This document shows, in pieces, positions 17,793 to 27,401 of a stretch of DNA of 54,415 nucleotides (its first letter is position 1; every line of letters starts with the position of its first letter). The notes under the pieces were generated by a model. The model did not search any database, was not told the DNA's origin, and saw only the letters and a program-made list of their open reading frames with translations. Location of the stretch: the NCBI GenBank assembly GCA_902812465.1, contig CADDZE010000025.1:1-54415 (forward strand). The letters run 5' to 3'. This stretch comes from Acidobacteriota bacterium (GTDB taxonomy: Bacteria > Acidobacteriota > Terriglobia > UBA7540). The position numbers and the translations under genes were made by a program.

Positions 17793-18805
17793 AGTTGGCT
17801 GCCATTCGCGGCAGTGCACGCCGCGCCAGCCTGGGGACGTGCGTCTGCCATGGGCACGACGACGGAGCGCGGAGCGGCGGAGCGGTTCTCCAATTTCCCA
17901 GCTTCTGGTTGGCGGGTGTTATTGGCCGACAGGAATTCCTGAAATGGCTGAAAGCGGTGGTTCCGAAGCAGATGCTCAATTCGGCTCTCCATGCGGCGCA
18001 GGTTCGTATAATGCCGGAAGTGCGACCTGAGTTTGTGTCGGATCCGCGGCTGGTCAGGGTCAAGCTCCCAAGGGTGAAAATAGACGACCAGCGGTTGCCC
18101 GTGCTTCCTGGGAATGTGTCGAAAGATCCACCGTGTATAGGCAAAGGGGAACACTCTCAGGTAGCCGCCTCCCGCACCCGGAAAATTTACGCCCGCCAGA
18201 CGAACAGTTGTTGGCGGAAATTCGCACAGGCTGCGGCCATTGGAGCAACGGTGAACGTAAGGGAAGCGTCGCGCCTTGGGAATGCCGCACAGATCGTGGT
18301 TAATCGGGTAAATGCTGGAGTCGTAGACAAAACCTTCCTCGGCCAGCACGTCAAGGGCCCAAAGAGACTTACTTGTAATCGACCAGGTGGGCGCCCTGTA
18401 ACCCAGGAGACGAGCGCCGCTCGGCTGTTGGATTGCGTCACGCGCCATTCGGGTATCCTCACGAAACTGAGCTGGGCTCAAAGAGTAGATCGGTCGATGC
18501 CAGAAGCTGTGGCAGGCTAATTCATGGCCGCGGGCTGCAACCTCCCGAACCAGCGAGGGAAACCGTATGGCCACCCAACCCAAAAAGAAAAACGTCCCCC
18601 TGACTTCGTATCGGTCGAAAAGGTCCAGCACTTTATAAGTGTTAGTGACAACTCGAGAGGGCCATGTATCCCAGGAGTCTCGCGAGATGCGGTCGGCGAA
18701 GGCCTCCACCTGGAAGTAGTCTTCCACATCAACACTGATGATGTGCCGAAGGACTGGTGATGCAGGGCGGCCAACCTTTGGTTCCAGATTCATCAGCTCG
18801 GGCAC
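17789..18805 (-). CDS. XrtA-type polysaccharide deacetylase (DUF3473)
   Basis: 338 residues. The opening IISVDVEDYFQVEAF and the motifs GHELACHSFWHRPIY and LLGYRAPTWSIT identify the deacetylase subfamily that accompanies XrtA/PEP-CTERM EPS clusters, and the C-terminal VNFPGAGGGYLRVFPF...YFHPWELDPDQP is the DUF3473 extension. The start is GTG 18805, preceded by AGGGA at good spacing; an ATG four codons later is possible. No exosortase gene is in the window. The tail after residue about 300 is unconserved and overlaps the next gene by four bases. Confidence 0.92.
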   Translation of the reverse strand: MPELMNLEPKVGRPASPVLRHIISVDVEDYFQVEAFADRISRDSWDTWPSRVVTNTYKVLDLFDRYEVRGTFFFLGWVAIRFPSLVREVAARGHELACHSFWHRPIYSLSPAQFREDTRMARDAIQQPSGARLLGYRAPTWSITSKSLWALDVLAEEGFVYDSSIYPINHDLCGIPKARRFPYVHRCSNGRSLCEFPPTTVRLAGVNFPGAGGGYLRVFPFAYTRWIFRHIPRKHGQPLVVYFHPWELDPDQPRIRHKLRSHFRHYTNLRRMESRIEHLLRNHRFQPFQEFLSANNTRQPEAGKLENRSAAPRSVVVPMADARPQAGAACTAANGSQL

Positions 18806-18843
18806 TCTTGTTATCCCTGTTTCGGTGAAGAATCCGACACAGG

Positions 18844-19629
18844 CTATAAAGCTCTAAAGCCACGGCGTCGGAACTCACGAAACTGGTCGACAGTCGGAAA
18901 GGTAAAATAGGCTTCGCTGGTTGCACTCAGCTTCACCGCTGGATGGGACTGAGAGGCTATCCGTCTAAGCGCTCGAGCCACCGCATGGGTTCCGTGGCGC
19001 TTCGAGCGACGGATCAGATGATCCAGCGACTCGCCGGGCTCAATGGTGAGGCTCTCTTGGAGAATGGCCGCGCCCTCGTCGACGCGAGCAGCCATGTAAT
19101 GGACGGTCAGGCCCACGCTCTGCTCACCATGATACATCTGCCAGAATGTCGGCATCATTCCGCGGTACCGGGGAAGTGGAGAATGGTGAACGTTGATGCA
19201 ACCCATGGCAGGTAGACTTAGCAAGGGCTCCTTGAGAATGTAAGGGCAAGCAACGGAGATGATCGCGTCGCAGGCTCGTTCCTGTGCGCCGTTCACAAAC
19301 TCTGCTTGGTTGGGATCTCCGATGCGGGCAAAGGGAATCGAGTAGGCCCGGCAGAGCTGCGCGAGCGTATAGAATTGTGAAGCGGTAGGCCCGCGAGGGA
19401 TCAATCCCAGTGTGCAGGCGATGGCCCACCGCCCTGCAAGGCGTGCCATTCCGACCGGGCCATAGAGTACTGTCAAGCGCTGCAAAAGCTGGCGGCGTGA
19501 CCGCTTGCCCATAGGCCTGCACGAAGAGATTTGGGCGACCTCGAACTCCGAAGCGTAGTGCCGACAGAATTCCTCAAAGAAGGGCAGAACATATAAGGGA
19601 TTGTCGTCCGCCAGAAACTCGATCTTCAT
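18844..19629 (-). CDS. Formyltransferase, probably sugar N-formyltransferase
   Basis: 261 residues of the methionyl-tRNA/GAR formyltransferase fold. The active-site triad context is visible as CINVHHSPLPRYRGMMP (Asn-His) followed by HYMAARVDEGAAI (Asp). The protein is too short for tRNA-Met formyltransferase and lacks its C-terminal domain. Inside an EPS cluster with two aminotransferases the likely role is N10-formyl-THF-dependent N-formylation of an amino sugar; that role is inference. The start is ATG with AAGGA upstream. Confidence 0.8.
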   Translation of the reverse strand: MKIEFLADDNPLYVLPFFEEFCRHYASEFEVAQISSCRPMGKRSRRQLLQRLTVLYGPVGMARLAGRWAIACTLGLIPRGPTASQFYTLAQLCRAYSIPFARIGDPNQAEFVNGAQERACDAIISVACPYILKEPLLSLPAMGCINVHHSPLPRYRGMMPTFWQMYHGEQSVGLTVHYMAARVDEGAAILQESLTIEPGESLDHLIRRSKRHGTHAVARALRRIASQSHPAVKLSATSEAYFTFPTVDQFREFRRRGFRAL

Positions 19630-19641
19630 AGAGGGTCCTTA

Positions 19642-20808
19642 CTAACTTTCGCTTCGCACGGTCTCCCAGGTGACATACTTGCGTCCCCGACAGACCTCAA
19701 TCAAGCTGAGCAACGCGGCCGCGTTGAGAGTGCAAAAATAGAGCGGAATCGTTGCGAGTTTGACTCGGCGCAAGACAGGTATGAGAGCGGCCAACAGGGC
19801 GATGCCGTAAAAAAGAACCTGCAGCTCGAACAGGTGGCGGTACGTTACCTCTGCGGAAAGCAGACCGCTGCTGACAAGCAACAGCAGCAGAAACAGAGGC
19901 ACAAGCCATCGCAGGACTTTGTGGGAGACAAGCTGAAAGGCCACCCAGCCGTGCTTCCGCAGATTCAAGAGCTCAGGGACGCTTAGTAGGCCGCGTATTC
20001 CTCGACTTACTACACGTACGCGCATTCGAAACTCGTCGCGGGACGACCTCGTAGTTTCCTCGTACGCCAGTGCCCTGTCCTCGAACACCACGCGGTATCC
20101 TTTTTGGATAATCCAGAGGGGCTGCACCAGGTCGCTGATGATGTCGTGCCGCAGCTCGGTATAGAGGCTCTTTCGAAGGGAGTAGATGCAGCCGCAGCAG
20201 CCCGAAATTGTCCGAAGGCGGGATTGAAATCTCTTGATTAAATTCTCGTAGCTCCAAAAGGCGATGGTTCCCAAGCCCGTCGGGGAATTCCCCCCCGGAT
20301 CGAAATACTGGTACCGGCCGCTGACCGCTCCCACTCGAGGATCCTGGTAGTTGCACGCCAGGTAGCGCAGCGCTAGCGGGTGATAAATGGTGGTTGCATC
20401 TGAAAAGACCAGGATTTCGCCTCGGGCGTGCTTCACGCCCTGGTTCTGGGCATGTGTTTTGCCCTGGCGTGGGCAAACGCGCAACAAGCGGACGCGCGGA
20501 TCGGAAAACGATTCCACGATGGCGTCGGTCCGGTCCGTGGATCCATCGGACAGCACTAACACCTCAATGTGATCAGCTGGATAGTCGAGTGCGAGCGTTT
20601 GTGCGATCTTTTGACCTATATTCTTTTCCTCGTTGTACGCGGCGATCAGCACGGAGACAGTCGGGAGGTAGCCCTCGCTGGGCGTGTGGCGCTCGTTACG
20701 GCCAGCCAGCAGCGCCAGGAAGGCGAGCAACAAGGGGTAGCCGATATAAACGTACACCAGCAAGGTGAGGGCCGCCCAGAATCCAACGTGCGCGAGGAAA
20801 GCGAGCAT
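19642..20808 (-). CDS. Membrane glycosyltransferase family 2
   Basis: 388 residues. One N-terminal membrane segment (about 8-37) precedes a GT2 domain with VSVLIAAYNEEKNI, VLVLSDGSTDRTDAI and the acceptor motif region SGCCGCIYSLRKSLY. The C-terminus has three to four membrane helices. This is the architecture of processive-like or cellulose-synthase-type EPS transferases, although the QxxRW box is replaced here by EFRMRVRVVSRG. I use the ATG at 20808 (TGATG overlap with the upstream stop) rather than the TTG one codon earlier. Confidence 0.88.
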   Translation of the reverse strand: MLAFLAHVGFWAALTLLVYVYIGYPLLLAFLALLAGRNERHTPSEGYLPTVSVLIAAYNEEKNIGQKIAQTLALDYPADHIEVLVLSDGSTDRTDAIVESFSDPRVRLLRVCPRQGKTHAQNQGVKHARGEILVFSDATTIYHPLALRYLACNYQDPRVGAVSGRYQYFDPGGNSPTGLGTIAFWSYENLIKRFQSRLRTISGCCGCIYSLRKSLYTELRHDIISDLVQPLWIIQKGYRVVFEDRALAYEETTRSSRDEFRMRVRVVSRGIRGLLSVPELLNLRKHGWVAFQLVSHKVLRWLVPLFLLLLLVSSGLLSAEVTYRHLFELQVLFYGIALLAALIPVLRRVKLATIPLYFCTLNAAALLSLIEVCRGRKYVTWETVRSES

Positions 20809-22016
20809 CAATGTCGTTTGGCCTCGAGCAGGTCGTCGTAGATACCCACGAGCTGATCGATCATGGCTTCCACGGTGAAGCGCTCGCGAACTATGCGTGC
20901 TCCAGCCTCACCCATGCGCTTGGCTCGAGCAGAATTCTCCAAGAGAACCAGGAGGCGTTCTGCCAACGCTAGCGGATCCTCCGGAGGAACTAGAAACCCG
21001 TTATGGCCCTCCTTGACAGCCTCGGCGTTACCACCCACCCCGGTCACGACGCACGGCAGCCCACACGCCATCGCCTCCAGCAGGGCATTCGAGAATCCCT
21101 CGCTCCGCGAAGGCAGGCAGAAGACATCGCTGATCCTCAGGAGAGGGAAGACATTTTCCGTGCCGCCGAGCAGGCATACCCTCTCGGCGACGTCGAGCGA
21201 GCGTGCGAGGTCCTCCAGCTCCAGCACGTAGTCGGGCTCCAAGAATTCTCCTGCCACCACAAACGTCGTGCGGGGAAGTCGTTGGCAAACTGTCGCCGCA
21301 GCGCGTATTAAAATATCGAACCCCTTCACCCTACGCACGTGTCCCACCGTGACGACCACGCGGGTGCCCGGGCTAAGTCGGAGCAAGCGCTGAAGCTCGC
21401 CTCTTCCATCACCCTCTTCGACCTTCTTGAGGTCAATGCCGTTGTAGACCGTCACCACCTTGCTGGGGTCGAGCCTGTCATGCTCGATGCAGAACCTCCG
21501 CACCTCTTCGGAAACCGTCAACACTCGATCGAAGAAGGGCCCCATTGCCCGATAGGCCCACTCGTGCTTGCGTGCACGGAAGATTCCCATGTCACGCCGG
21601 CTGGAGATCAGCATGGGGCAGCCGCTCAGCTTGGCTACCAATCCGCCCCACAGGTCCGAGGTCTCGAAGAAGCTATGCACGATCGATATGTGCTGGTCGC
21701 GAATGAGCCGCCTAAGTCTGACGGCTGTGGCTAACGCGTTCGCGTCATAGGTCCGTCGTAGCGGAAAGTGGTAGACGGGGCAGGAAAGATCGCGAAACAG
21801 CGCAACACGGGTATCAAGCCTGAAGGTTGCTACCGAGCAGTGAAACCGCTCCTTCGGCAGAAGCCGGAGGGCATTCAGCAGCGCCCGCTCAGCACCACCC
21901 GGCTGGCAAAGCTGGTCGATGAGAAAGAGAATGTGAACCGGCGCGCCGGCGGGCGGACGCAGCGTTTGCCTCGCGACCTGCAGCCGAGGCGACGCTTCGA
22001 GAACCGGTGGTTCCAC
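20808..22016 (-). CDS. Glycosyltransferase family 4
   Basis: About 402 residues. GT4 marks are VHILFLIDQLCQPGGAERAL, VVVTVGHVRRVKGFDILI and the EX7E region SEGFSNALLEAMACGLPCVVT. I prefer the GTG at 22016, which has GAGGT about ten bases upstream and follows the polymerase stop by 13 bases. An ATG at 22076 would overlap the polymerase by 47 bases and lacks a Shine-Dalgarno sequence. It ends in a one-base TGATG overlap with the next GT2. Confidence 0.88.
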   Translation of the reverse strand: MEPPVLEASPRLQVARQTLRPPAGAPVHILFLIDQLCQPGGAERALLNALRLLPKERFHCSVATFRLDTRVALFRDLSCPVYHFPLRRTYDANALATAVRLRRLIRDQHISIVHSFFETSDLWGGLVAKLSGCPMLISSRRDMGIFRARKHEWAYRAMGPFFDRVLTVSEEVRRFCIEHDRLDPSKVVTVYNGIDLKKVEEGDGRGELQRLLRLSPGTRVVVTVGHVRRVKGFDILIRAAATVCQRLPRTTFVVAGEFLEPDYVLELEDLARSLDVAERVCLLGGTENVFPLLRISDVFCLPSRSEGFSNALLEAMACGLPCVVTGVGGNAEAVKEGHNGFLVPPEDPLALAERLLVLLENSARAKRMGEAGARIVRERFTVEAMIDQLVGIYDDLLEAKRH

Positions 22017-22029
22017 TCGCAACGTTACC

Positions 22030-23385
22030 TCAGATGCCCAATCCGGGGTGGGGGGCAGTTGCCACCACTGGAGCATAAGATGTGGCTGCTTCAGAGGCTT
22101 CGGAAGCCGCTAATCGCAAGCCACGCAGTACGCATCCGAACAGCATCCACATGAGGCCGTTCACTTGTTGATAGGTCCAGCGATCCCCGAAAAAGTTTAG
22201 CAGGACGGCTGCGCTCATCAGGCCAACAAAGCCCAAGCCAATCGACGCCCAGAAGGGATCATCGGAAGATCGGAAGAGTTGGTAGCCTAGGCGGCACATC
22301 TTCAGTAATAACCAGAGGAACGCAACAAGCCCTACGATTCCTGTTTCCACAGCAACCTTGATGTAATAGTTGTGTGTGTCTCGAAACGGGCCGACCCGTC
22401 CCAGAAACTCATACGTGTCAAAGCCAATGCCCGCAATTGGGCTCGATAAGAACAGACCTTTGGCATCCTGCCAAAGGTCGAGGCGTTCTTGCGCCGAGGA
22501 CTCGAATTGGCCTGTCGTCTCGTCGCGCTTGGTCATGAGAATTCTCTCCTGCACGGCTTCCGGGAGGACGGCTTGCCAGATGACGAGCAGCAGCACGAAA
22601 ACCAGAATTAGTTTTCGTTGGCGGAGAACTCCGAGGACTATCAGCACTCCGAGACTGGCCAAGTAGGCGCCCCTCGAGAAGGAGTACAGGATGCAGTAGC
22701 AGCCTGCAGCTATAAGACCGAGTAGAGCTAGCTTGACTGCCTGCCGACGCGCAAAGCTGTGAAGTCCGAGCAGGAAAGCGCAGAACATCGTTTCGAACGC
22801 TGCAAAGCCGTTCTCGCCGGCATAGCCCAAAGGACCGGCATCGCGCTCCTCATAGGAAAAGTGTGAAAGGTCCCGGCCGCTGATGGTATGGTAAAAGCTG
22901 CGGTTGACAACCAGGAACGAGGCGCACATGACCAGAATCAGGGTTCGCACTTGCGCCTTCTCGCGAATGACGTTGGGCACCACCAGTGCGAAGGCAAAGA
23001 GTTCAACATAGTTCTTCCAGTTCGAGAACCGCGGGTCATCGATCGAAAAGGGCAAAGGCGCGTTGAGGTACAGCGATCCTCGGACAAGCCAGGCATAATA
23101 GTAGATCGCCAGAAACAACAGCGGAGCCGTAACAGGGGTTCGCAGGCGCAACTCCTGGCGCCGGAGCGTCATGCCGAGAATGACCCCCAGTAAGGTGATG
23201 TCAACAAACTGCGCGCCCAAAGGATACTGGTGCAAGCGATAGCGGCCCGTCTGCAAAGGAAGGGTGAAGGCGAGTAGATAAACACCAGCCGCCGGCCTGA
23301 CGAAAACCGAGATCAAAAAAACGAGCATTCCGCCCACGTACAGGGCAGGAACGAGAAGACCCTCCAGTCCAAAATGAATACTCAC
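22030..23385 (-). CDS. O-antigen polymerase/ligase family membrane protein (Wzy/WaaL)
   Basis: 451 residues with about ten to twelve hydrophobic helices. A large periplasmic loop contains the O-antigen ligase family signature GIGFDTYEFLGRVGPFRDTHNYYIKVAVETGIVGL, that is, the H-N-x-x-x-x-x-x-E-x-G-x-x-G pattern. Members either polymerise lipid-linked repeats (Wzy) or ligate glycan to lipid A. The start is GTG 23385 with a poor Shine-Dalgarno sequence. The gene directly follows the frameshifted ATP-grasp gene. Because an ABC exporter is also present, the exact role is open. Confidence 0.88.
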   Translation of the reverse strand: MSIHFGLEGLLVPALYVGGMLVFLISVFVRPAAGVYLLAFTLPLQTGRYRLHQYPLGAQFVDITLLGVILGMTLRRQELRLRTPVTAPLLFLAIYYYAWLVRGSLYLNAPLPFSIDDPRFSNWKNYVELFAFALVVPNVIREKAQVRTLILVMCASFLVVNRSFYHTISGRDLSHFSYEERDAGPLGYAGENGFAAFETMFCAFLLGLHSFARRQAVKLALLGLIAAGCYCILYSFSRGAYLASLGVLIVLGVLRQRKLILVFVLLLVIWQAVLPEAVQERILMTKRDETTGQFESSAQERLDLWQDAKGLFLSSPIAGIGFDTYEFLGRVGPFRDTHNYYIKVAVETGIVGLVAFLWLLLKMCRLGYQLFRSSDDPFWASIGLGFVGLMSAAVLLNFFGDRWTYQQVNGLMWMLFGCVLRGLRLAASEASEAATSYAPVVATAPHPGLGI

Positions 23386-23608
23386 GGCGTGGGTTGACTA
23401 GGGGTTGATCAGCACCTGCGCAGGGCTCGGCTTGACCGCCCTGCCGGGAGTCGCTCAACAGCTGGTGGATCGCTGGCTCGGCTCCGGCGACCTTTCGGGA
23501 AGCGGTGAGTCCAGGTAAAGCTGGGCGTCGGCGCCGGTGACTGATGGGTCTGAGCTTCGGCGTGGAGGCCGGAGGCCAGGCTATCGATCATGCCGTGCAC
23601 ACTTTCGA

Positions 23609-24459
23609 TTAGCCTTCGGTAACACTCGCGGGGTTCCATTTGTGCTCGACCATGGCCATGCCGATCCACTTCACGTGTTCGAGCATCCGGATCGACTGCT
23701 TGAGTATGCCTGCATGCAGGGGAACACTCTCACGGTACGAGCTGCCGTCTCCTTGGAGGGGTTCATGAAGACGTTCGTGCTGGAAGGCGGCCAAAACGGT
23801 TCCGTCGACAGTCAAGAATTCTTGGCCGACGCCCACTCCTCGGAAGTAACTTTGGACTGGCGTTAGCTTGAGGAGTTCCTGGGCACGCTGGCGCAGCAGC
23901 CGATAGTCCTGAACGAGGCAGGCCGCGACGTCCAGTCGCTTCGCCTCGCGCCAGAGCTTGGATGATACTGGCTTGATCACAGAGGCAGCTCCATCCCGGA
24001 CCCGCGCTCGAACTTATCGAGCTCTGCGGCATCGTGCAGAACCACCGTTTGGGGAACGGGAACGCCCAGTTGGTTCGCCATGGTGACTGTGTTCTGCTTG
24101 AAATAAGTCTGCGCAAAACCGAGGGCATCCGGAACGGCTAGCCGAGCAAGTGATTCGAATCGCGCGCGATTGAGGACAATCGGCACAAGGCATCCGTCAG
24201 TGGCCGGAATCACCAGATCATATGCCTGGCGGCGCAAAAGCTCTTCAAGGGCTTCACACCATGGCTGCATCCCGCCCGCGGGGAAGTTAACGACATGAGA
24301 TACGAGCCTCGACCGCGCAACAATGGAACCCGGATCCTGGCTGCCGAATGTTACCGTGAGTCCTGCACGTCCCAGCGATCGGACAAGGGCCGGGCAGACC
24401 GACGGGTTCTCACCCAGTACGAGTACGCATCCGCGGCAGCGAACGTCCCCTTTTGTCAT
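23609..24459 (-). pseudogene. Frameshifted and truncated ATP-grasp protein
   Basis: The first frame (24459 down to 23977) encodes 160 residues of an ATP-grasp enzyme N-terminus (VLVLGENPSVCPALVRSLGRAG; LVIPATDGCLVPIVLNR; YFKQNTVTMANQLGVPVPQT). It stops at ELPL. The next frame resumes exactly with VIKPVSSKLWREAKR, so one base is missing near 23,979. That second frame continues through the nucleotide-binding half (LTPVQSYFRGVGVGQEFL...VWKWNPA-like end) and stops at 23609, before the usual metal-binding 'E.NGR.WGS' segment. The start ATG overlaps the upstream deacetylase relic as ATGA. ATP-grasp proteins of this type occur in XrtA-type EPS clusters. Loss of the C-terminus argues for genuine decay rather than a simple base-calling error. 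Confidence 0.8.
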
Positions 24460-25325
24460 AGGCCCCGCACCGCCCGGAGCGGTGAGCCCGTTGCGTAATG
24501 GCGGAAATCAGCGTCTGGCCAATCAGGCTCGATACGGATACGCCTCAACGGGAAGAGGTTCGGCTTCTTAGAATTCAGGCTTCGCTGGACCGTCACGGCT
24601 GACGCAAATCCTGCCTCCCCAAGCAAACGGGCAAGCCTTTCATCGTAGTCGCCGTTGGGACAGCAGAAGTGCCAGACTGGTGTACCCAGCTCCTCTTCGA
24701 TCCTTTTCTTTGAGCCCGCAATTTCATCGACCAGTTTGGTTTCGTCTTCAGCGCGTATGAGGCTCGGTGGCTTCTCGTGTGAGCTCCGAACTCCACCCCC
24801 CTGGGCCGCCATTCGGCGCACCAAGTCCCAGGTGAGAGGTGCGCGCGCACCTTTTCCTCGGTGTTCGCCGGCTCCAGATGTATTCCTTCATTCCCGCTTA
24901 AGAATACAACCGCGCTCGACCCCTGGATGTGCTGGATGCAATACTAAAGCTTGTCGAACCAAAGCCAATCCTTGCCATCCACGAAATCGGTGGTCAAGAA
25001 CACCATCGCGGCAAGCCCCAATCGCCGGAGAACCGGATCGGCAACTTCATAAAAGTCTCGATAGCCATCATCCACTTGCCTACCGTGGCATTGTTGGGAA
25101 GGGGCTGGCCTGCCTGGAGCATCATGACAGGCTGCGTAAGTGACAGCACGTGGTAACGCCGGGCGATGTAGTCGCACTGCTTTTGAAGGACGCTTCAACA
25201 CGGCCTGAAACACCGAACCGGTGGTACATCAGGATACGCGATCGTCGCTGGTACACGTCTCGGGCCACACGCAGGCCGCCCAAGACCGCGGAACAAGCGG
25301 CGAATCGCCGGATGGCCTGTGAAAG
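24456..25325 (-). pseudogene. Multiply frameshifted polysaccharide deacetylase
   Basis: Pieces of a NodB-type deacetylase appear in order but in different frames. RRSRILMYHRFG lies near 25,230, CDYIARRYHVLSLTQ near 25,160, VDDGYRDFYEVADPVLRR near 25,060, VFLTTDFVDGKDWLWFDKL up to an in-frame stop near 24,944, GVEFGAHTRSH near 24,780, and SLIRAEDETKLVDEIAGS to the end at 24456. At least three frame changes and one stop are needed. All catalytic motifs can still be recognised, so the decay seems recent. The original start is unclear; it probably lay at or near the stop of the upstream glycosyltransferase. Confidence 0.8.
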
Positions 25326-26213
25326 TCATCGTAGCCAGGCGGGTCGGCCATATCGGCCTAGCAGGCCGTGGCTCAGACCCAGCACAATGGAGCGAATGCC
25401 TGCCATTGATCTAATGTCGCTTTGTGTGCGCAGGTTCCAGAAAACAGAACGTGCACATGCGATCCAAAAAGCGGCGCGGGACAAAGGTGCATGAATGCGC
25501 CTAAGGTGTTCGTACAGCAGAAAGCGGTTGCGGAAAACAAAATAGATCTTGTGTCGGTCCGGATGAGTTTTCGGTGGCAGTTTCCTTTCCAGTCCAATGT
25601 AGTTCACGTAGATCACCTTCGTCCACTGGGACGCCCGGTAACCGTAGATGGTGTCGTCTCCTAAGATAAAGAACCGTGGGTCCGGGTAACCAATGTGATC
25701 AACAACTCGGCGGTGAATCAGCGCGCCTTCGAAGCAGGCGTAATTCACCTCGATCCATTCGCGGCCATCGTCAAAGGAAATATCCTTGGGGAGCGGCCGT
25801 TTCTCGGGGAACGAGAAATCCCATCGTCCCTCCCACGGGAAGGCAGTGCCTTGATAATGGCGCCGAACATGGATGAAGTCGGACACAGGCGCATAACATA
25901 GCATCACTTGCAGCGCCGTTGGCAAAGGCTCGACATCGTCGTCCATCACCCACATCCAGTCGAAACCCGATCCGTAAGCGTGCTTCATGCCAGCGTGAAA
26001 GCCACCGGCACCCCCCTGGTTCTCTGGAAGCCGGAGTACGTGAACCTGGGGAAAGCATGTTGCCAGCATTTCCTCGGTGCCGTCCGTCGACGCATTGTCG
26101 ACCACGAGAATCGCATCTAACGGACGAGTTTGCTTCAAAAGGCCCTGCAGGCACTCTGCCAGCAGAGCCTTGCGATTATAGGTCACCACGACGGCGCAGA
26201 CTTGTTGGCTCAT
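25326..26213 (-). CDS. Glycosyltransferase family 2, galactofuranosyltransferase-like
   Basis: 295 residues. The GT2 entry is VCAVVVTYNRKALLAECL, followed by ILVVDNASTDGTEEML. The metal-binding acidic motif is MDDDVEP, which is the DDD form seen in GlfT-type galactofuranosyltransferases and rhamnosyltransferases rather than DxD. The ATG at 26213 overlaps the stop of the UDP-galactopyranose mutase gene as ATGA; that coupling is the main reason to suggest Galf transfer. GAGGAA lies upstream inside glf. Confidence 0.85.
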   Translation of the reverse strand: MSQQVCAVVVTYNRKALLAECLQGLLKQTRPLDAILVVDNASTDGTEEMLATCFPQVHVLRLPENQGGAGGFHAGMKHAYGSGFDWMWVMDDDVEPLPTALQVMLCYAPVSDFIHVRRHYQGTAFPWEGRWDFSFPEKRPLPKDISFDDGREWIEVNYACFEGALIHRRVVDHIGYPDPRFFILGDDTIYGYRASQWTKVIYVNYIGLERKLPPKTHPDRHKIYFVFRNRFLLYEHLRRIHAPLSRAAFWIACARSVFWNLRTQSDIRSMAGIRSIVLGLSHGLLGRYGRPAWLR

Positions 26214-27331
26214 GGTGCAGCGATTTCCTCGAAAAGTCTTAAGGCGCGCCCGACCGCCTGATCCATGTTGTAATACTTGTAGTCGCCAAGCCTTCCTGCA
26301 AACAATACCGAGCCGTTCAGCTTGGCGGCTTCGCGGAGGTAGAGCTTGTGCTGTTCGCGATTCTCTTCGCGAGGAATGGGGTAGTATGCCTCGTTTTGCC
26401 CCGGCACATGCTTCTCGGGATACTCGCGGACAATGGTCGTTCGGGGTAAGGCTTGACCCGATAGGTACTTTTGTTCCGTAATGCGGGTGAACCGTTCCCC
26501 GTTCGGATAGTTGATCGTCCCTGCTTCCTGATACCACTCGCAATCCACAGTAAGAAATTCGAATGTAAGGCTGCGATAGGGCAGCGGACCGTGAACGTAG
26601 TCGAAGAACTCGTCGATCGCGCCAGTAAAGACCATGCGATTGAATCGTACTTGGCCTTGAATCCGCCGGTAGTCGGTGTCGAGCCCCACTTCAATGTTAG
26701 GATGGGCTAGCATGCGGCGGAACAACTCAGCGTAACCACGTGCGGGCATGGCCTGATATGTGTCCTGAAAGTAGCGGTCATCCCAGCTGACGTGCACGGG
26801 GACGCGGCCCGTGACTGACGGATCGAGGTCCTCGGGACGGAACTCCCACTGCTTCAACGTGTATCCCAAAAAGATCTTCTCGTACACCAAGTCAGCAAGG
26901 GCACTTAACTCCTGGTTGGCACTCTGGCGCAGCCGGAGAATGGGAATCTTGGCCCCATAACCATGGTGACGAATCAACAGATCCTCGAGCCGGGCAGCAG
27001 AGCTAGCCGGAAAGAGTCTGTGGAGGGAAGTCAGGTTGAAGGGAACGGGAACCTTTTTGCCGTCGACGACGGCAAGCACACGATGTTGGTAGGGTCGCCA
27101 TTGCGTAAATTGGGAGAGATAGTCCCACACCTTTCGGCAGTTGGTATGGAAAATGTGCGGGCCATACTGATGTACGAGCACGCCACTTTCGTCATATTTG
27201 TCGTAGGCGTTACCAGCGACGTGGCTTCGCCGGTCAACCAAGAGCACCGTCTGGCCGAGCTGGGTGGCAATCCGTTCAGCAAGCGTGCTGCCGGTGAAGC
27301 CCGCGCCGACGATGAGCCAATCTACTTTCAT
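26210..27331 (-). CDS. glf: UDP-galactopyranose mutase
   Basis: 373 residues. This FAD-dependent cytosolic enzyme converts UDP-galactopyranose to UDP-galactofuranose. The N-terminal FAD loop is WLIVGAGFTGSTLAERIA; other family marks are YGPHIFHTN, YTLKQWEFRPEDLDPSVTGRVP and the C-terminal LGDYKYYNMDQ that contacts flavin and substrate. The ATG at 27331 is chosen because the family begins immediately before the FAD loop; the open frame extends 27 codons upstream without similarity. It implies that galactofuranose is a component of the exported glycan. Confidence 0.95.
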   Translation of the reverse strand: MKVDWLIVGAGFTGSTLAERIATQLGQTVLLVDRRSHVAGNAYDKYDESGVLVHQYGPHIFHTNCRKVWDYLSQFTQWRPYQHRVLAVVDGKKVPVPFNLTSLHRLFPASSAARLEDLLIRHHGYGAKIPILRLRQSANQELSALADLVYEKIFLGYTLKQWEFRPEDLDPSVTGRVPVHVSWDDRYFQDTYQAMPARGYAELFRRMLAHPNIEVGLDTDYRRIQGQVRFNRMVFTGAIDEFFDYVHGPLPYRSLTFEFLTVDCEWYQEAGTINYPNGERFTRITEQKYLSGQALPRTTIVREYPEKHVPGQNEAYYPIPREENREQHKLYLREAAKLNGSVLFAGRLGDYKYYNMDQAVGRALRLFEEIAAP

Positions 27332-27401
27332 GAACGTCTGAAATAGGCTTACAGGAGGCGTGCGACCGAAAAGTGCCGGGTGAGGACGCGGTGCAATGGG
27401 T

